DNA of 64,000 nucleotides from Apus apus. Its lineage: Eukaryota; Chordata; Aves; Apodiformes; Apodidae. The notes under the pieces are model-generated. The model ran no database searches. It was not told the origin of the DNA and worked only from the letters and a program-made list of their open reading frames with translations. Made by a program: the position numbers and the translations under genes. This document shows, in pieces, positions 43,801 to 56,508 of the stretch; positions within the stretch are counted from its first letter, which is position 1; the number at the start of each line of letters is the position of its first letter. Location: positions 128,521,132 through 128,585,131 of the forward strand of contig NC_067282.1 of NCBI RefSeq assembly GCF_020740795.1, in the 5' to 3' direction.

Positions 43801-44600
43801 TACCATTCTGATTATTATTTTTTTAAGCTTCCAGGTATGATAGTTTTCTACATCAGTTACCCACCAGTTCTGATATTCCAGAACAGGCCATGTCCCTCTC
43901 CCACAGCTCCCTTGTTCCTACCATCCAAGCAGCATTTGCAGAAAATCTATGCAGGCATGCCTTTCTTCTCTGGTTCAGGGTATGCCTACGTGTTCCTTTT
44001 ACAAGAAGACTCACATGGTCTTTTCCTGTGCTTCAAGTTGGCCCAAACGCTGTATATGCATAACATAGAGCCTCCAGCTTCTTAGGAAGACCTCCTTAGC
44101 TTTGAACTTCCAGATGAGACACAGAGCTGGCTTAGATCACAAGCACGGTGAGCTTCCATAGACCCGTATACTATTATATAGGTCACAGCATTTCAGCTGC
44201 GTGTGGAAAAAAGCCCCTCAAGGACTCCATCTCCCATCTTATTTCCCTTGAAATGACCACACACGCATATGTTTGCATGACCAAGCAATTCATCCTCATG
44301 TGTCCCAATATTGTGCTTTCTCTCCTCAGGCTCCCAGGCAGACATCACTCACAGGGAGATGGGAGAAAATATCTGCACCTTGGCCACGTGGCAGATGGTA
44401 TTCAAACCTAGTACCAGGAAAAGAGGATGACAGGGCCTTGTGATGCAGAGCTACCCACCTGCTCACTTTCTGTCCATGCCTGATGTTCCCTGGGAGAAGG
44501 AAGTGACCGAAATGGACCACATGGGCCAAAGGAATTACTTTGGCCAGCTGCCTGTGATGCAGGGATGATGGTGTGGTTGCATCCTTTTACACCCCTTTGT
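37835..44600. other. Intergenic stretch without a convincing gene
   Basis: Unique sequence to the right of copy 2. Short frames on both strands show no domains and no consistent splice-site chain. It holds a small CR1 tail (40680-40731), a short ACT-type microsatellite (about 41026-41050) and an A/C-rich tract (about 42430-42545). The upstream edge of the minus-strand zinc finger gene begins at 44680. Confidence 0.6.
40680..40731 (-). mobile_element. CR1 3'-tail fragment
   Basis: The sequence gggttggaagggaccttta then ggtcatctactccaacccc is the reverse complement of the last part of the CR1 3' UTR. Only about 50 bp remains. Confidence 0.7.
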
Positions 44601-44679
44601 CCCTTAGGCACACTCTGGGCAGGCCTGGATCAGAAGCTGCATCCTAAGATCACCCCCAGGCCACACCTGGCCACGCCGC

Positions 44680-45666
44680 CTACCACACGTGCACCCGCTG
44701 GTGTGAGACGAGGTAGGAGTTGCGGCTGAAGCTCTTCCCGCAGCGCGAGCACTGGAAAGGCTTCTCCCCGCTGTGGGTGCGGCGATGGCGGATGAGGGTG
44801 GAGTTGTCACCGAAGCAGGTGCCGCACTCGGCACACTTGTAGGGCTTCTCCCCGGTGTGGGTGCGCCGGTGCTGGACAAGGTGTGACCGCTGGCTGAATC
44901 TCTTCCCGCAGTCGGGGCACAGGTACGGCTTCTCCCCCGTGTGGACACGCCGGTGGATGACGAGCTTGGAACTCTCACTGAAGCACTTGCTGCAGTCGGC
45001 ACACCTGTGCGGCTTCTCGCCCGTGTGGAGCCGCCGGTGAGCGAGGAGGTTGGAGCTGTCGCTGAAGCGCTTCCCGCACTGGGGGCACCGGTAAGGTTTC
45101 TCCCCGGTGTGGAAGCTGGCATGGCGGAGCAGGCCCGAGTTCTGGTAGAAGTGCCTCCCGCACTTGGCACAGACGTACGGCCTCTCGCCCGTGTGGTTGC
45201 GCTGGTGCTGCGCCAGGTGGGTGCTCTGGCGGAAGCTCTTCCCGCAGTCCTCGCACCGGTAGGGCCGCTCCCCCGTGTGGACGCGCTGGTGCTGGACGAG
45301 GTGGGCGCGGCGGCCGAAGCTCTTGCCGCAGTCAGCACACCCGTACGGCCTCTCGCCGCTGTGGATCCGCCGGTGGCGGAGCAGGTCGGAGCTGCGGCCG
45401 AAGCTCTGCCCGCACTCGCTGCAGATGAAGGGCTTCTCCCCCAGGAACGCGCGCTGGGGCACCGCTCGCTCCTTCCGCTTCCGAAAGCCGCAGCCAGAAG
45501 CCTCCTCCAGCCCCGTCTCTGCGGAAAGGAGGTCTGCCCTGGGGCGGGACGCCTCCCGGCGCCGGCCCAGGAGGGAAGCTTCCCTCAGCAACAACTCGGA
45601 AATGGCCCCGCAGGCTCCGGCTGCCTCTGGCCCGTCTGGCTGCGCATCCCCCGCCTTCTCGCTCAT
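44680..45666 (-). CDS. Nine-finger C2H2 zinc finger protein (coding exon)
   Basis: A 328-residue frame on the minus strand. Residues 1-78 are an acidic to basic linker beginning [15 protein letters not shown], with no KRAB, SCAN or BTB domain visible. From about residue 80 there are nine C2H2 fingers joined by TGEKPY-type linkers, and the protein ends two residues after the last His (VHVW-stop). Helix positions -1,2,3,6 by finger: RSDR, RAHQ, QTHQ, QSGR, DSNA, ESKI, QSHQ, DSTR, RSYS. All zinc ligands are present. The start at 45666 was chosen because a good acceptor (tgtgttccggcag|GTGATG, exon start 45677) lies just upstream, so the earlier in-frame ATG at 45708 would be intronic. It is probably a nuclear DNA-binding transcription factor, with an untranslated exon in the adjacent CpG island. 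I do not recognise the orthologue. Confidence 0.85.
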   Translation of the reverse strand: MSEKAGDAQPDGPEAAGACGAISELLLREASLLGRRREASRPRADLLSAETGLEEASGCGFRKRKERAVPQRAFLGEKPFICSECGQSFGRSSDLLRHRRIHSGERPYGCADCGKSFGRRAHLVQHQRVHTGERPYRCEDCGKSFRQSTHLAQHQRNHTGERPYVCAKCGRHFYQNSGLLRHASFHTGEKPYRCPQCGKRFSDSSNLLAHRRLHTGEKPHRCADCSKCFSESSKLVIHRRVHTGEKPYLCPDCGKRFSQRSHLVQHRRTHTGEKPYKCAECGTCFGDNSTLIRHRRTHSGEKPFQCSRCGKSFSRNSYLVSHQRVHVW

Positions 45667-45689
45667 GCTCCCATCACCTGCCGGAACAC

Positions 45690-46450
45690 ACGCAGAGTCC
45701 AGACACAACCAGCCCCTTCACCCACGGCCCGCACCCCTTCCTCCCCACCCACCGCGGCTGCTGCCTCCTCCTCCCCACCGCTCCCTCCCTCCCGTTCCCG
45801 CCCCGGCTCCAGGGAAAACCCGCAGGCGCCAGGACCAGCTCCGCTCTCCCCTCCCCTCCGGCCGGCAGCCACTTCCCCGCTGCCGGGGGCTCTGGGCGGG
45901 CCGGGCCGGGGCAGGGGAGGCCGAGGCTGCAGCGAGCGAGCGGGCAGGGCCCGGCAGCGGCACGGCCCGGCACCCCCGCCGCCGCCGCTGCGGGAAAACC
46001 ACCCCCCGGCCCCGCAGCCCGACCCGCCCGGGCTGGCAACCCGCCGGGCCCGCCTCCTTCCCTCCCTCCCTCCCTGCCCGGCCCGCGGGCACTTCCTGCG
46101 CTGCCCGGGAGGCGGCCGGCCGGCCTCTAGGGCTGCAGCGTCTCTCCGGCGGCTCCCGGGCCGGGCGCACCTCGCAGCTTCTCCGGTAGCCCCGGGGCTG
46201 GCCGCTTCCCTCTGCACCGGGACCCTGGCCCGGCCGGCGCTGAGCGCTGGGGAGGCAGCAGGAGAGGCTGGAGCGGGTCTGCGGGCAGGCCCGGGTGGGA
46301 TGGCGGGGCCCGGGCGCGGCCGGACCGGGCTGCGGGGAGCGGTTCGGCCGGCCGGGAGCCCGGTGTCCGCGCCGGGTCGGGGGCCGTGGGGCGCTGGGGA
46401 CAAAACGGACCTCTTGTTCTGCAGACTGTCCTGCTCTCCTGCCCTGCACC
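45690..46450. promoter_or_regulatory. CpG island upstream of the minus-strand zinc finger gene
   Basis: Dense CpG, Pro/Arg/Ala-rich in every frame. It lies directly 5' of the coding exon ending at 45677 on the minus strand and is the likely promoter. A divergent plus-strand transcript is possible but no exon could be supported. The 589-codon plus-strand frame through here is antisense to the fingers and is rejected. Confidence 0.6.
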
Positions 46451-46619
46451 TGCCCTGCCGTCCGGTGCTTGAGGTGCTGTCCTGCAGCCTCCCTGCTGCT
46501 GTTCAGCCTTCACGGCATTCCTCCCACTGCCAGCGTTTTCTGTGTCCTCAGTTATCTCTTTCGCCTAACACCCCCCAGCACGCTTTTGTATCACAACCGT
46601 CTGTGTTTCCTCCCTCACC

Positions 46620-46638
46620 TTTTTTTTTTTTTTTTTTT
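46620..46638 (+). repeat. Poly-T tract
   Basis: Nineteen T in a row, followed by aattattatt, just downstream of the CpG island. Confidence 0.9.
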
Positions 46639-46689
46639 AATTATTATTCCAGCTCTGGAATAAATGGAAAGCTCTGGGGAGACCTGCCT

Positions 46690-47000
46690 CTGGCCCTTCT
46701 GTACTTCTAGGGAGCTTACAAGAAGGATGGATAAACACTCCTTACCAAGTAGTGATGGGATGAAGGGCAGTAGTTTTAAGCTGAAAGATGGTAGGTTGAA
46801 ATCAGATTATTAGGAAGAAATTATTTCCTGTGCGGGTGGTGACACCCTGGAACAGTTTGTGGGTGCCTCATCCGTTGAAGTGTTCGAAGCCAGGTTGGAT
46901 GGGGCTTTTGAGCAACCTGGTCTGGTGGAAGATGCTGATGCCCATGGCAGGACTAGGTGGTCTTCGAAGACCCCTTCCAACTCAAAACACTCTATGATAC
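46690..47000 (+). mobile_element. CR1 3' fragment
   Basis: Signatures: aacactccttaccaag, ggaagaaattatttcctgtg, ctggaacagtttgtgggtgcc, and the end ggtcttcgaagaccccttccaact then actctatgat. This is the ORF2 end plus 3' UTR of a CR1, moderately diverged. Confidence 0.8.
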
Positions 47001-50000
47001 CCAAAATCCAGCACCTGACTCATTCCCAAACTGCTCTATAAATGTGGAACAGTGGCTGTTTTGATGAAAGGAAACTCAGAGCGCATGGGGGGGAAATGCA
47101 AAACGTTTTAGATTTACCAAAAGGTAAGAAAGAAGTTTAGATTTTAATGAGACTTCCGTGCAGTTGAGTTACATCATTTGGAAATACTGAGTCAACCAAG
47201 AGGAGAGCACACACCTAGTTTTGGCTCAGGATGCAGAGGTTTACAGAACCTGAACTGACACTTGTCTCTATGCTTAAATACTGACATAGATACTAATTTG
47301 ACAAATTACTATGATTGTTAAAGAATTGGGAGTTAAATGCTAGTGTTTTCCACAGTAATTCAAAACAGAAGAAGCAAAAGACTTTTTTGTGCTTTGGTGC
47401 CCTTGAACAAACTTACCACAGCTTTTCCTTCTGACCTGATACAGTGGGAAAACTGTTCTCTTGTCCCCACTCCGCGTGCTGAATTGTTTTCTGGTTTATT
47501 CCTAGTCTCTTTTAAACAGACTAGTAATTGTTCTGCAACCTTATACTCAAAATTGTTGAAATCAAGTGTTGTTGACCAGGATAATTAGCCATTGCAAGAG
47601 AGAAATTAAGTTGTGTAAACACGAAAATGTGTTCCATGAGATGGAAAACCAAGAGGAAGGATCAGTGAACTACATAGCCGCAGGGTGCCTGGCATAGACA
47701 GCTGGAGGAGGAGAAGGCATTTGCTGAAGTCTTTCACAGGGGCTGTGAGGGAGCACAGCTTAAAATCTTGAAAAAGAAACTTTAAGGAGTAAGTGGTAAA
47801 TGGGAAGAATGGGGTAGTGACTGTGTTCAGCCTGCTCTCTGCAAGCTGGAGATCTGGTACTCAGGATGGAAAATAATCGCAGGTAGGGATCAAACTGTCA
47901 GTAAGCCAGCTGCAGGAGGACAGCACAGAGGAAGGCCAATGCCAATGCAAGGAAAGGTGCTGATCTGAGGACAGGATGACATCAACCTCACAGGGAGGAG
48001 GCCCAAAGGAAGTGGGTATGAAAAAGAAGGAGGACCTGTGGTTGTTTGGAAAGGTGTTTCTTTCTGTTGCTCAGAAGAAGTTATTCTGTGTCTTTGGAGT
48101 GGCATGGATGAAGGAAATGGAAATGAAGCCAGTTGCTCACTGGGTCAGGAAAAGCTGGGAGGTGGCCAGGGATGCATTGCTAAAAGCTTTGGAACGTAAT
48201 ACTCACAGAGGTGAGCATCATCAGAATAACAGCAATAAAAAGGCTGTTGATGACAGCAGGATGCCTTGTTGTGAATAATTTATAGTTATGAACAATTTAT
48301 AGGTTGATTCATATTAAAATAATTTATAATAAGGATTTAAGTAATGGTTTAAATCACTAAGTGAGCAAATTTGAATTAGGTAAGCAATGTTAATCATATT
48401 TTGTAGGCATACTTTTAAAGTCTTCTTCACTAAGGGAAAGGTTGATTCCTATTGCTGAACATCCAGATATCTTTAAGGGTAATCTGCTCGCAAGATAATC
48501 CTTTTTTGTTAGTGGGGAGAATACACTACACATACACACAAGTAGTTCTATAAGCTAACATGCATTTATTTAACCCACGTTAATTGTCAATATCATGCTT
48601 TTGTAAACGGTTAAATTACACTTCCTGTTTATTAAATAATTCCTTTGTTTATTCCAGACTAGGTGTTTGTGGAATTAAAATAGTTGAAAAAAAAATATTT
48701 AAATTTGTATTAGAAGTGAAATATGATTAATAGATCTAAGACATGCTTCATGCTTAAAACTGAGGTATTTATTAAACAAAGCCTAAGAAACTGAGATGAT
48801 CATGACAATAAATCTCACACCTAATGATTATTCAGATTAGAAGGGGAAACTTCTTTCTGGCTTTAATATTGTCTAAGTTTGTTTTTCTTTAAGATCCTGG
48901 CAAAGATTAAATTGGCTTCCATTTAATTTTTAATGTAATATAAGCCAAATTATTTTTGCAGGTTACTGTAAATCTGGGCTTGAAAGTGGATGTCTGTCTT
49001 TTAATGTTTAATTTAAATAGGTTTAACTGGAGGAAAAATTACACTCAGATTAAAACCAAACCAAAACAACAGAACCACAAAGAAAATTTTAACAGCTCAT
49101 CTGTCTGCTTTTGCTTTCATACCATTCCCTTCCCAGATTCTCTCCCATTTGAAATGCTCTGTGTCCTCTGAAATGCTGACATATGACACGCAGCCTTCTT
49201 GTTCCCAAGCCAAACTGTCTGGTTACTAACATAGTAAGACAGTCCTTTTTACAGAAGGACTGGGTCATAGCTCTTGATAGCTCCCCAAGGCCTTTCTTCC
49301 TCCCCTCCTCCTTTGAAATGTGGCATGGATTCCTCTCTCTTCCCTTTTAGCAGTTCATACCATGCCATGTGTGCCAGTCTGGTGGTTTGCCATGCTCCCC
49401 AGGGTACATCCATCACAGATTTGTGGCCACCAACTACACTCAGCTGTGGTGGCTCTCCAGGTCTCAAAGACTGTGACAAATAATGGTCTTCAAACCGGTT
49501 TTCCCTTTTCTTGTTCATGTTGGTGGAGAATTTCCTTCTGCCCACTGCAGTTCTCCTGGTTGCATTGGAAGGTGTCCCGTTGGTTCCCTGCAGGCTTACA
49601 TGCCTTGTCTCCTGTAGGAGTTTGAAATGAGGTGAGGATTGAGGCTTTTTCAGCACTCTATTTTGTTATGGCCCTGTCTGTCCAGATGTATTAACCGGTT
49701 ACTGCTGCTACTTTGCCATTGCCTTCAGTTTTGTTCTGGATTTACACCCTCCTCTTGCCCTGTATTGTTTTGCTGAAACTGCTGTTCTTGGTGGTTACTG
49801 ATGTAGCTCTCTCCTGGTTATATACAGACATTGCTCACTTATGCACAGCGTTTGGGACCTATTGCTGCAGAAGGTGCCCCAGCTGAGAAGCCTCTATCCA
49901 CGTGTATTAGCCCTTACATCTGTTTGGATTAGTGACTACTCCTCTTTAAACAAAGTGGTGTGTTGGGCACGTAATTTGTACTTCACACAGAGGAGCGGGA

Positions 50001-53000
50001 ACGCTTGCTCCTTATCGTAATGTGGACTGGAAAATGTATAAATTTAGTCAGTATCATCCTATGCTGTTTGAAATGTGAATTCCCTCACTTCGCAGTGGAT
50101 ACTCTGGTAATTTTTTATTGGTCCTTATTCTTGCTCCACCCTGCTCCTGGAATATGGACCTAGAGCCTTAATGTGTGGAAGGTAGAACACATCACAGTCC
50201 TAGACTAATCACAGTCACACTTCCCATGGGAGGAAAGGAAATGTGAATTTTACATGTGCCTGGCTGGGAAACAGACTAAGGCCTAGGTGCACCAGTCAAC
50301 ACGTAGCAGACACTTAAGTATGTGGCTCTGGCACTATGCAGCCTATGCCAGGTACCACTTGCAGAGCAGGGGAATGAAGCGGGCACTCCAGAGCCTGGAA
50401 GAAGCACTTCTCTGATTTGTGGATATGAATGCTATTATTAGTGTATGAATCTGTGCCTTTTCTATGTGTGAAACTTGTAGCACCCATCAATAGTGCTGCA
50501 GTCCTGGGGAGCAAGAGACACGGCGCTGACATTTGCCTGTCAAGAGGGACTGCTAAGTGCTTCAGGTAATTTATTCTCTAAACTGCAAGCAGATGCTAAT
50601 GTAGCTGAGCACAGGTGGATGGTGTACTGACAGTTCTGTCAGCAGGTCTGTGTGTTCAAATGTATTTGCATGTAACTACTGTAATGTGCGTTGGCACTTG
50701 GGTTTCTGGGCTTCCGTCTTCACTGGAGAACCTGGGGCTGAATCCTACTCCCATCCTTGTTGAATAAATAAAAAAAAGAAATGGGTGGTGAAAGTCGGGC
50801 TTCATGTAGAGTCCCTAAATACTGTTCAGTGCAGGAACTCCCTCCCTCTCCTGTATTTTTGTCCCAATTCAGCCAGAAGAAATGTATTCTCTAGGAATGA
50901 GCAAACTTTGAGAAACATTATATGAAGAAGCAGACCTTCTTAGGACTTCAGACATGAAATGGGGATGCATCTGCTGGATCAATGCTAACAGTACAAAACT
51001 ATTCAAAAATAAAGATACATAAATACGTGTCACAACACATATTTGTCTTTGCAAGTCATTTACATTTGCTGGTATGCAGGTGCAAATGGTGTGTCACTAG
51101 TTCAGATCAAAGCTTTGTTGGGCCAGAGTGTAGCTTCATTATCATGTACCCTGTCTGTGAGTCATCACAATGGCTACACCAAAATCAGTGGTAGTTTCCA
51201 ATAATTTTCATTCACTTTCTCTAAGCAAAAAGTAAGAGGCTTTTTCACTTACCCTGACTCTAAATCCATTTACTGACTTTTTTACTGGGAGTATGGTGAA
51301 GAAGTAATTTTCCGGTCTTCATACTTCTACTCATGCACCTGAAAAATCAAATTATACCCCAGTCTCAGGATATATAGAGTAAGTGTGGGATGTGAGTGCA
51401 CTCCTGCTGAGAAGCCAAGGGATTCTGAAGGCTATATATCCCCAGATCCCACTGCGAGTTACCTGGGACATGGGATTTCTCCTAGATGCCTCTGACATGC
51501 CTGACTTAAGCTTTTCAACAGAAGGGAAATCTTACCTGGCTTTTCAGAATTTACCAATGTTTTCAGAACCCTCTGGCTTCTCAGGTGGGATGTTTTGGAA
51601 TTATCCTGTAACTTTGGTGTTTGTTTCTATTCTGCCAGTCCCGGCGAGACTTAAAGCCACGTCTGCCTGCATTTGGCTCAAATGCAGTTTTTCCCAGCTT
51701 GCCCAGGTGGTGACAGATTTGGAGGATATTAAAGCAGTCTTTTCCACCCGTTTTGGGATGGTACAGAATTGCTTCCAATGTGACTTAAAGCTGCTCTCTT
51801 CTCTCTTTCACACCTCTGAAGCCATTTAAATGGTTTCCCTATAAAATGGAAAATCTTTGTTTTTGAGCATAATTAGTCCTTAACAAAAGGGTTATCTGCT
51901 ATTAAATTATCTTTCTTGTTAAATTATCTTTATGTTAAATTATCTTTCTTGTTAAATTTCTGCTAAATCAAAGTTTAATGACTAGATTTGTTGGGGAAGT
52001 GATATTTTTTATTTATTTATCTACTTACATAATCTAATGAAGCACGATTGATTTACAGAGCATGTGTGACAAATTAACTCCTGTGTCTATAGTACCACAC
52101 AGAAAAATCACAGAATGGCTGTCCTAAAGTTTCTGGTGGGTCAGGACTTGCTCCTAAAAGGAAGTATCTGTTCATTGATACTGGGAACACTCTATGAGGC
52201 TTTTAAATGAGATCCTTCCACGGAGCCCCATAGTCTCCCAGCCTCACTGCTTGTTTTTTGAAGGCCAAACTTCAATCTTTTTGCATTTTCACCCTCTTCT
52301 TGTTACTACAGTTTATTCCAGACTGCAAGGTTCTGGTATCTTTTCTTTTAGAGAGGTACCTGCAAGTTCAGTGCCACAGGGCTTTGGGGTTGGGTGGGCA
52401 GAAAGGATGACAGTGATAATTTGATTTCTTGCTTAATACAAGGCAAGGAACTTCCGGTAGTTCTTTCTTCAACCCCAGCTGCTAGTCTGCTACTGCTCTA
52501 GGAATTGCCTGAGTGACAAATATGGGGTGAGTATTTTTAATATCTTTGATTTTATGCAGTGTTTCTTGGTTCATCCTTCTGCTAGCCATTTTACTCCAGC
52601 ATCACCATTGGACCTTATGTTCTCCTGATATTCATCGTGCCTTTTGAAGTCTCTTCCTGCGTCTGTACTTCCTGTGATAGATTATTCTGTAAGGGTGGTT
52701 TACAATCACCAAAAATCAAATCCTTTGCATTTGAGAAATTAACTTCATTATTCTTCCTTGAAAAACAAGAAAATCCTCAAAACCAGGGAGCCTGCCAAGC
52801 TTCAAAACACATCTACAATGTACTACCAAAATCAAAAAGCATGGAGTAAAAACAAATACAGTGAACCATGCTTTAATCCTAATCTTAAAGCTCCTTTGAT
52901 GCTTTTCCAGTTATTCTAACATTAACTTTTTTTGTGTGTGTTTGTAAGTAGTGTTCTTGGCATCCTCAGTTATTCAAATAGCCATAATATGTATAGCCAT

Positions 53001-53110
53001 GTTTTGTGTAGTTTCTTAGTTTCCCTGGGAATGTGGTGAGCCTTTTTTGTCTTGGAAAGCTGAAATTTGGGCTGTATGCAATGAAAAAAATGGTGAAAAT
53101 ATGCAATAAA
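47000..53110. other. AT-rich intergenic stretch, no gene seen
   Basis: Short frames only. Segments such as 48250-49000 and 51840-52080 are strongly AT-rich. No splice-site chain, domain or RNA gene was recognised. Confidence 0.6.
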
Positions 53111-53112
53111 TA

Positions 53113-53560
53113 ATAGAATTGTAAAATGGTTTGGGTTGGAAGGGACCTTAAAGATCATCTAGTTCCAACATCCCTGCATGAGCAGGGACACCTCCCACCA
53201 GACCAGGTTGTGCAAAGCACTATCCAGCCTGGCCTTGAACACTTCCAGGGATGGGGCAGCCACAGCTTCTTTGGGCAACCTGGGCCAGTGTCTCACCACC
53301 CTCACAGTGAAGAATTTCTTCCTAACATCTAATCTGAATCTACCCTATTTCAGCTTAAAACCATTCCCCCTCATCCTGTCACTAGAAGCCCTTGTAAAAA
53401 GCCCCTCCCCAGCTTTCCTGCAGCCCCTTCAGGTACTGGAAGGCAGCTATAAGGTCTCCCCAGAGCTTTCTCTTCTCCAGGCTGAACAGCCCCAATTCTC
53501 AGCCATAGGAGAGGTGCTCCAGTCCTCTGACCATCTTTATGGCCCTAAACTCATGCTAGA
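53113..53560 (-). mobile_element. CR1 3' fragment, minus orientation
   Basis: Reads ggttgggttggaagggacctt ... cctggccttgaacacttccagggatgg ... tcttctccaggctgaacagcccc, the reverse complement of the CR1 ORF2 end and 3' UTR. Confidence 0.85.
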
Positions 53561-53569
53561 GTTTATTAT

Positions 53570-55420
53570 GTATGAAAGTGCTTTCCATCTGAAGGAATCA
53601 GAGGTTACTCTGGACTGGAAGCTATTTGTGGTAGGAAATCCTATTTAATTTTGTATTTGTACAGTACCAAAGTACAGTTGTGTTTTGGCCCAGTACATGG
53701 TCACAAAGAAGCTAGTGTAATATAAATGTAGTACAACAGTAGATCTCTACCTGCTGTTTTTTCTCATAGATTTCAGCTAAAATTAACCACTGAATTTTAA
53801 GAGGGGAAAAAGTATTTTTGCCATAACCTCTTCCTTTTAGGAAAGAAAAGACTGTACATAATGTTAAAGCTGGTAAATTTGTTATCCTCTGGTGACCTGA
53901 CAGAGATGCCACTGAGATCCTGGGCACTTACACATTCCAAATAGCCCTGCCCTGCTGAGGTGGAAAAGCAACCTGTTCAGCTTTCCATCAGGAAAGATGA
54001 AACAACAGTTTTTTCTGTTACAACACAGTTTTTTTTTCTCTGTTCTCTATTTATTTTTCTTTTAATTTTTAATAAGTTTAATATTAAAATGTTTAATTTA
54101 AAATTAAGTTTCCTCACTGGCCATCATTATTTGCAGGTTGCTTCTTAGATCAGTTTTCTGGCAGGTCAGTCATGATCTCCACTTGAACACTTACTGCTTC
54201 TCTTCTCCCCTAAGTAGGTTTTTTGCCTTTCAGAAAGAAAGAAGGAACTGTAAGGGAAGGAAAGGCTCCTCCAGAGTAAAGAAGTGTTGTCAGCAAAATT
54301 TACTCTTCCTCTGAACGTCTGTCTGGAGAGCAAGGTCAACTGGCACCTACTGGGAGAAATCCTTCATTTTTTCTCTGGAGATGAGGCAGTAAGAGATGTA
54401 TGTGGTCAGAGTGGAGTGGCATTTAACTCTATTAGCCTTTATGAGCAAAATAAAACTGTATTTTCTATTTTAAGCTATATTTTTGGAGGAATGCAATTAT
54501 ATTTAACTCTCAGGTATAATTACAAACAAAGTTTTTACAGCAAGTTCTTTTCATTTTTTTTCTCATATTTTTTTCTAACAATATTTTTTTGTACTTTTCT
54601 CATCTTTGACAAACTTTAACCACCTTTTGGAAAGAAACAGCTGTCGAAAGCAAACAATATTCTGTTATAATATGCTTGTGGAGGATGTTTTGTTTCCACA
54701 TTTGAATGGAAAGATGCAGCCCACCTTATTCACTGAGCTCTTGGTCTGTGTGCAAATGGCCTGGAAACGAAGGTCAAAGAACTGAGGATAAAACAGGGAG
54801 GCACAACTGTGAGGCAACTGAAAGGATGGAAAAGGTCAGCTTGTCAAAAAAACTGCAGGTGAATCTCAGTACTCAGAGAACTTGGGAAAGGAAGCAGAGG
54901 TGCAGAGAGCTGCTTTTCCTGCCTGTCTCTGCTCCCAGCCTGCAGCACTTCCACATCCGTGACACGCCACCCGTCCATGCTGGTTTGGGAGGAAGCATGT
55001 GCTGCTGGGGAGGTGTGACCAGTTCTCCGGGCTGGTAGGAAAGGGCTGGAGCGCAGCACCCAGCTTGGGTTGGTGATGCCTTCCTGCATGATTCCTCACC
55101 CACAGCTCGTGCCTGCTGGGGAGGACACCCGAGGGCAGGGAGAGAAGCGGGGGTGCCCCGAGGAGACGTGTTTCGAGTGGTTAGTGTCTGAAGCTGTACA
55201 TGAAAGGGTGACCACCACGTCTCTTGGTTTTTAGCTCTTTGAGTTTCAGGGCCCTCTCAGGGCTGCATGTTCTTCTTCTCAACAGGGCAGAGCTTTGTCT
55301 TTGCCTTCCTTCCTTTCTCACCTTGACAAGTTTCACCCCAGCAGGCATGAAAGCCTGTGGAGCAAAGCTAGCACTTCTACCAGGGCAACACTGTCCGTTC
55401 TCAAAGGGGGAGCCAAGCTG
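53570..55420. other. Intergenic stretch, no gene seen
   Basis: AT-rich to about 54700, then more GC-rich toward the CpG island at 55.4 kb. No supported coding exon. Confidence 0.55.
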
Positions 55421-55429
55421 TGCCAGCGA

Positions 55430-55927
55430 TGAGTAAAACAGCCCCCCTCTCCCGGAGACCCCACGGTGAGGCTGGATGAGCCCGAGGAGTCAATGTGGCC
55501 GGAGTGCGAGGTACCACGCAGCACCCACCTCCCACCACGGCTCAGCAAGGAAAAGCTCTGCCAGATTTTTTTAAGGGCTGCCAACACTGAGGGGCAAATC
55601 CCAAGGGCTGCCTGGCAGCTGTTCCCCGCTGCCCAGACATGGGCTCCCCACCTGCTGCCAGAACCCCCAGACAGGGCTCCCTGGGGCCAGGGATGGGGCT
55701 CGGCAGCCCAGGGATGGGGGGTCGGCAGCCCTGGCCGAGCAGGAAGCGGCTCTGCCAGCCTCGCTGCCCTTTGGGCCGGGGCAGGAGGGATGGGGTGGGG
55801 CGTCCCGCTCCCCCGGTGCCGGTCTCTGCCTTCCCCCGGCCGGGGAGAGCCGGCAGCGGGCCCGGGGGGGGAAGCGGAGCCGCAGCCCCCGGCGCAACAG
55901 GCGGCCCCGGAGCCCGGGAGGAGGAAG
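55430..55927 (+). promoter_or_regulatory. CpG island and likely untranslated first exon of the plus-strand zinc finger gene
   Basis: A CpG-rich block ending in a usable donor, GGAGGAAG|GTAGGG (exon end 55927). The next exon on the plus strand is 56490-56524, which carries the start codon. The position and distance fit a promoter with a non-coding first exon. The transcription start is not defined. Confidence 0.5.
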
Positions 55928-56199
55928 GTAGGGGCTCGGGCCCAGAACCAGGCGTGGGCAGGCTGAGCTGCTGCTGGGAGGTTTCCTGGGAAGGGATGGA
56001 GCTGCTCTGGAGGGAAAGGGGGAAGCTGCCAGCAGGAGCGGATTAAGGGTGGGGAAGAAGCTCGAGGTCTTCAGGCTGAGCTCTTGCAGCCCTCAGGCAG
56101 GCATTGTTGGTGTTAAAAGGGAAGTCGAGGCTAGGTAACGCTGCTTGGTGTCGTACCGGTCTTTTGATTAGCATTTTGGCTTGCAAGTCACCAAACTTG

Positions 56200-56255
56200 C
56201 TCTAGCAGGGGGGTTGAACTGCGTGATCTCCAGAGGTCCCTTCCAACCCTGACTG
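56200..56255 (+). mobile_element. CR1 tail remnant
   Basis: The phrase gggttgaactgcgtgatctccagaggtcccttccaaccct is the CR1 3' UTR end, about 55 bp, lying in intron 1 of the zinc finger gene. Confidence 0.65.
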
Positions 56256-56508
56256 CACCGTGGCTTCAGGTCTTCCTAGCAAACTGCCGTCTCTCTATTC
56301 AGCGTTGAAGAGCGAGGGCTGGTTTGTCCCCTTTTAGGCAGCCTGTGCATGCTGACAAAATGCACTGCACCTGTGTCTGCCTCCTCCTCTTCTCCTCCCA
56401 TCTGTGTGGGGAAGGTTTCATACTCCAGGTCTCCTCCCTTCTCTCCCACATAAAGCCAGCAATAAAGTTTTGTGTTCTTTCCTCTCCAGGAGCTTGGAAA
56501 AAAGTGCT

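Noticed and set aside
37835-44600. tRNA, rRNA or snRNA genes
   Set aside because: No cloverleaf-like or conserved RNA sequence was recognised by eye here or elsewhere in the window. A covariance search would be needed to exclude them.
44941-46710. 589-codon plus-strand frame
   Set aside because: It runs antisense to the nine-finger exon and through the CpG island. The minus strand has intact zinc ligands and linkers, so the plus frame is a shadow.
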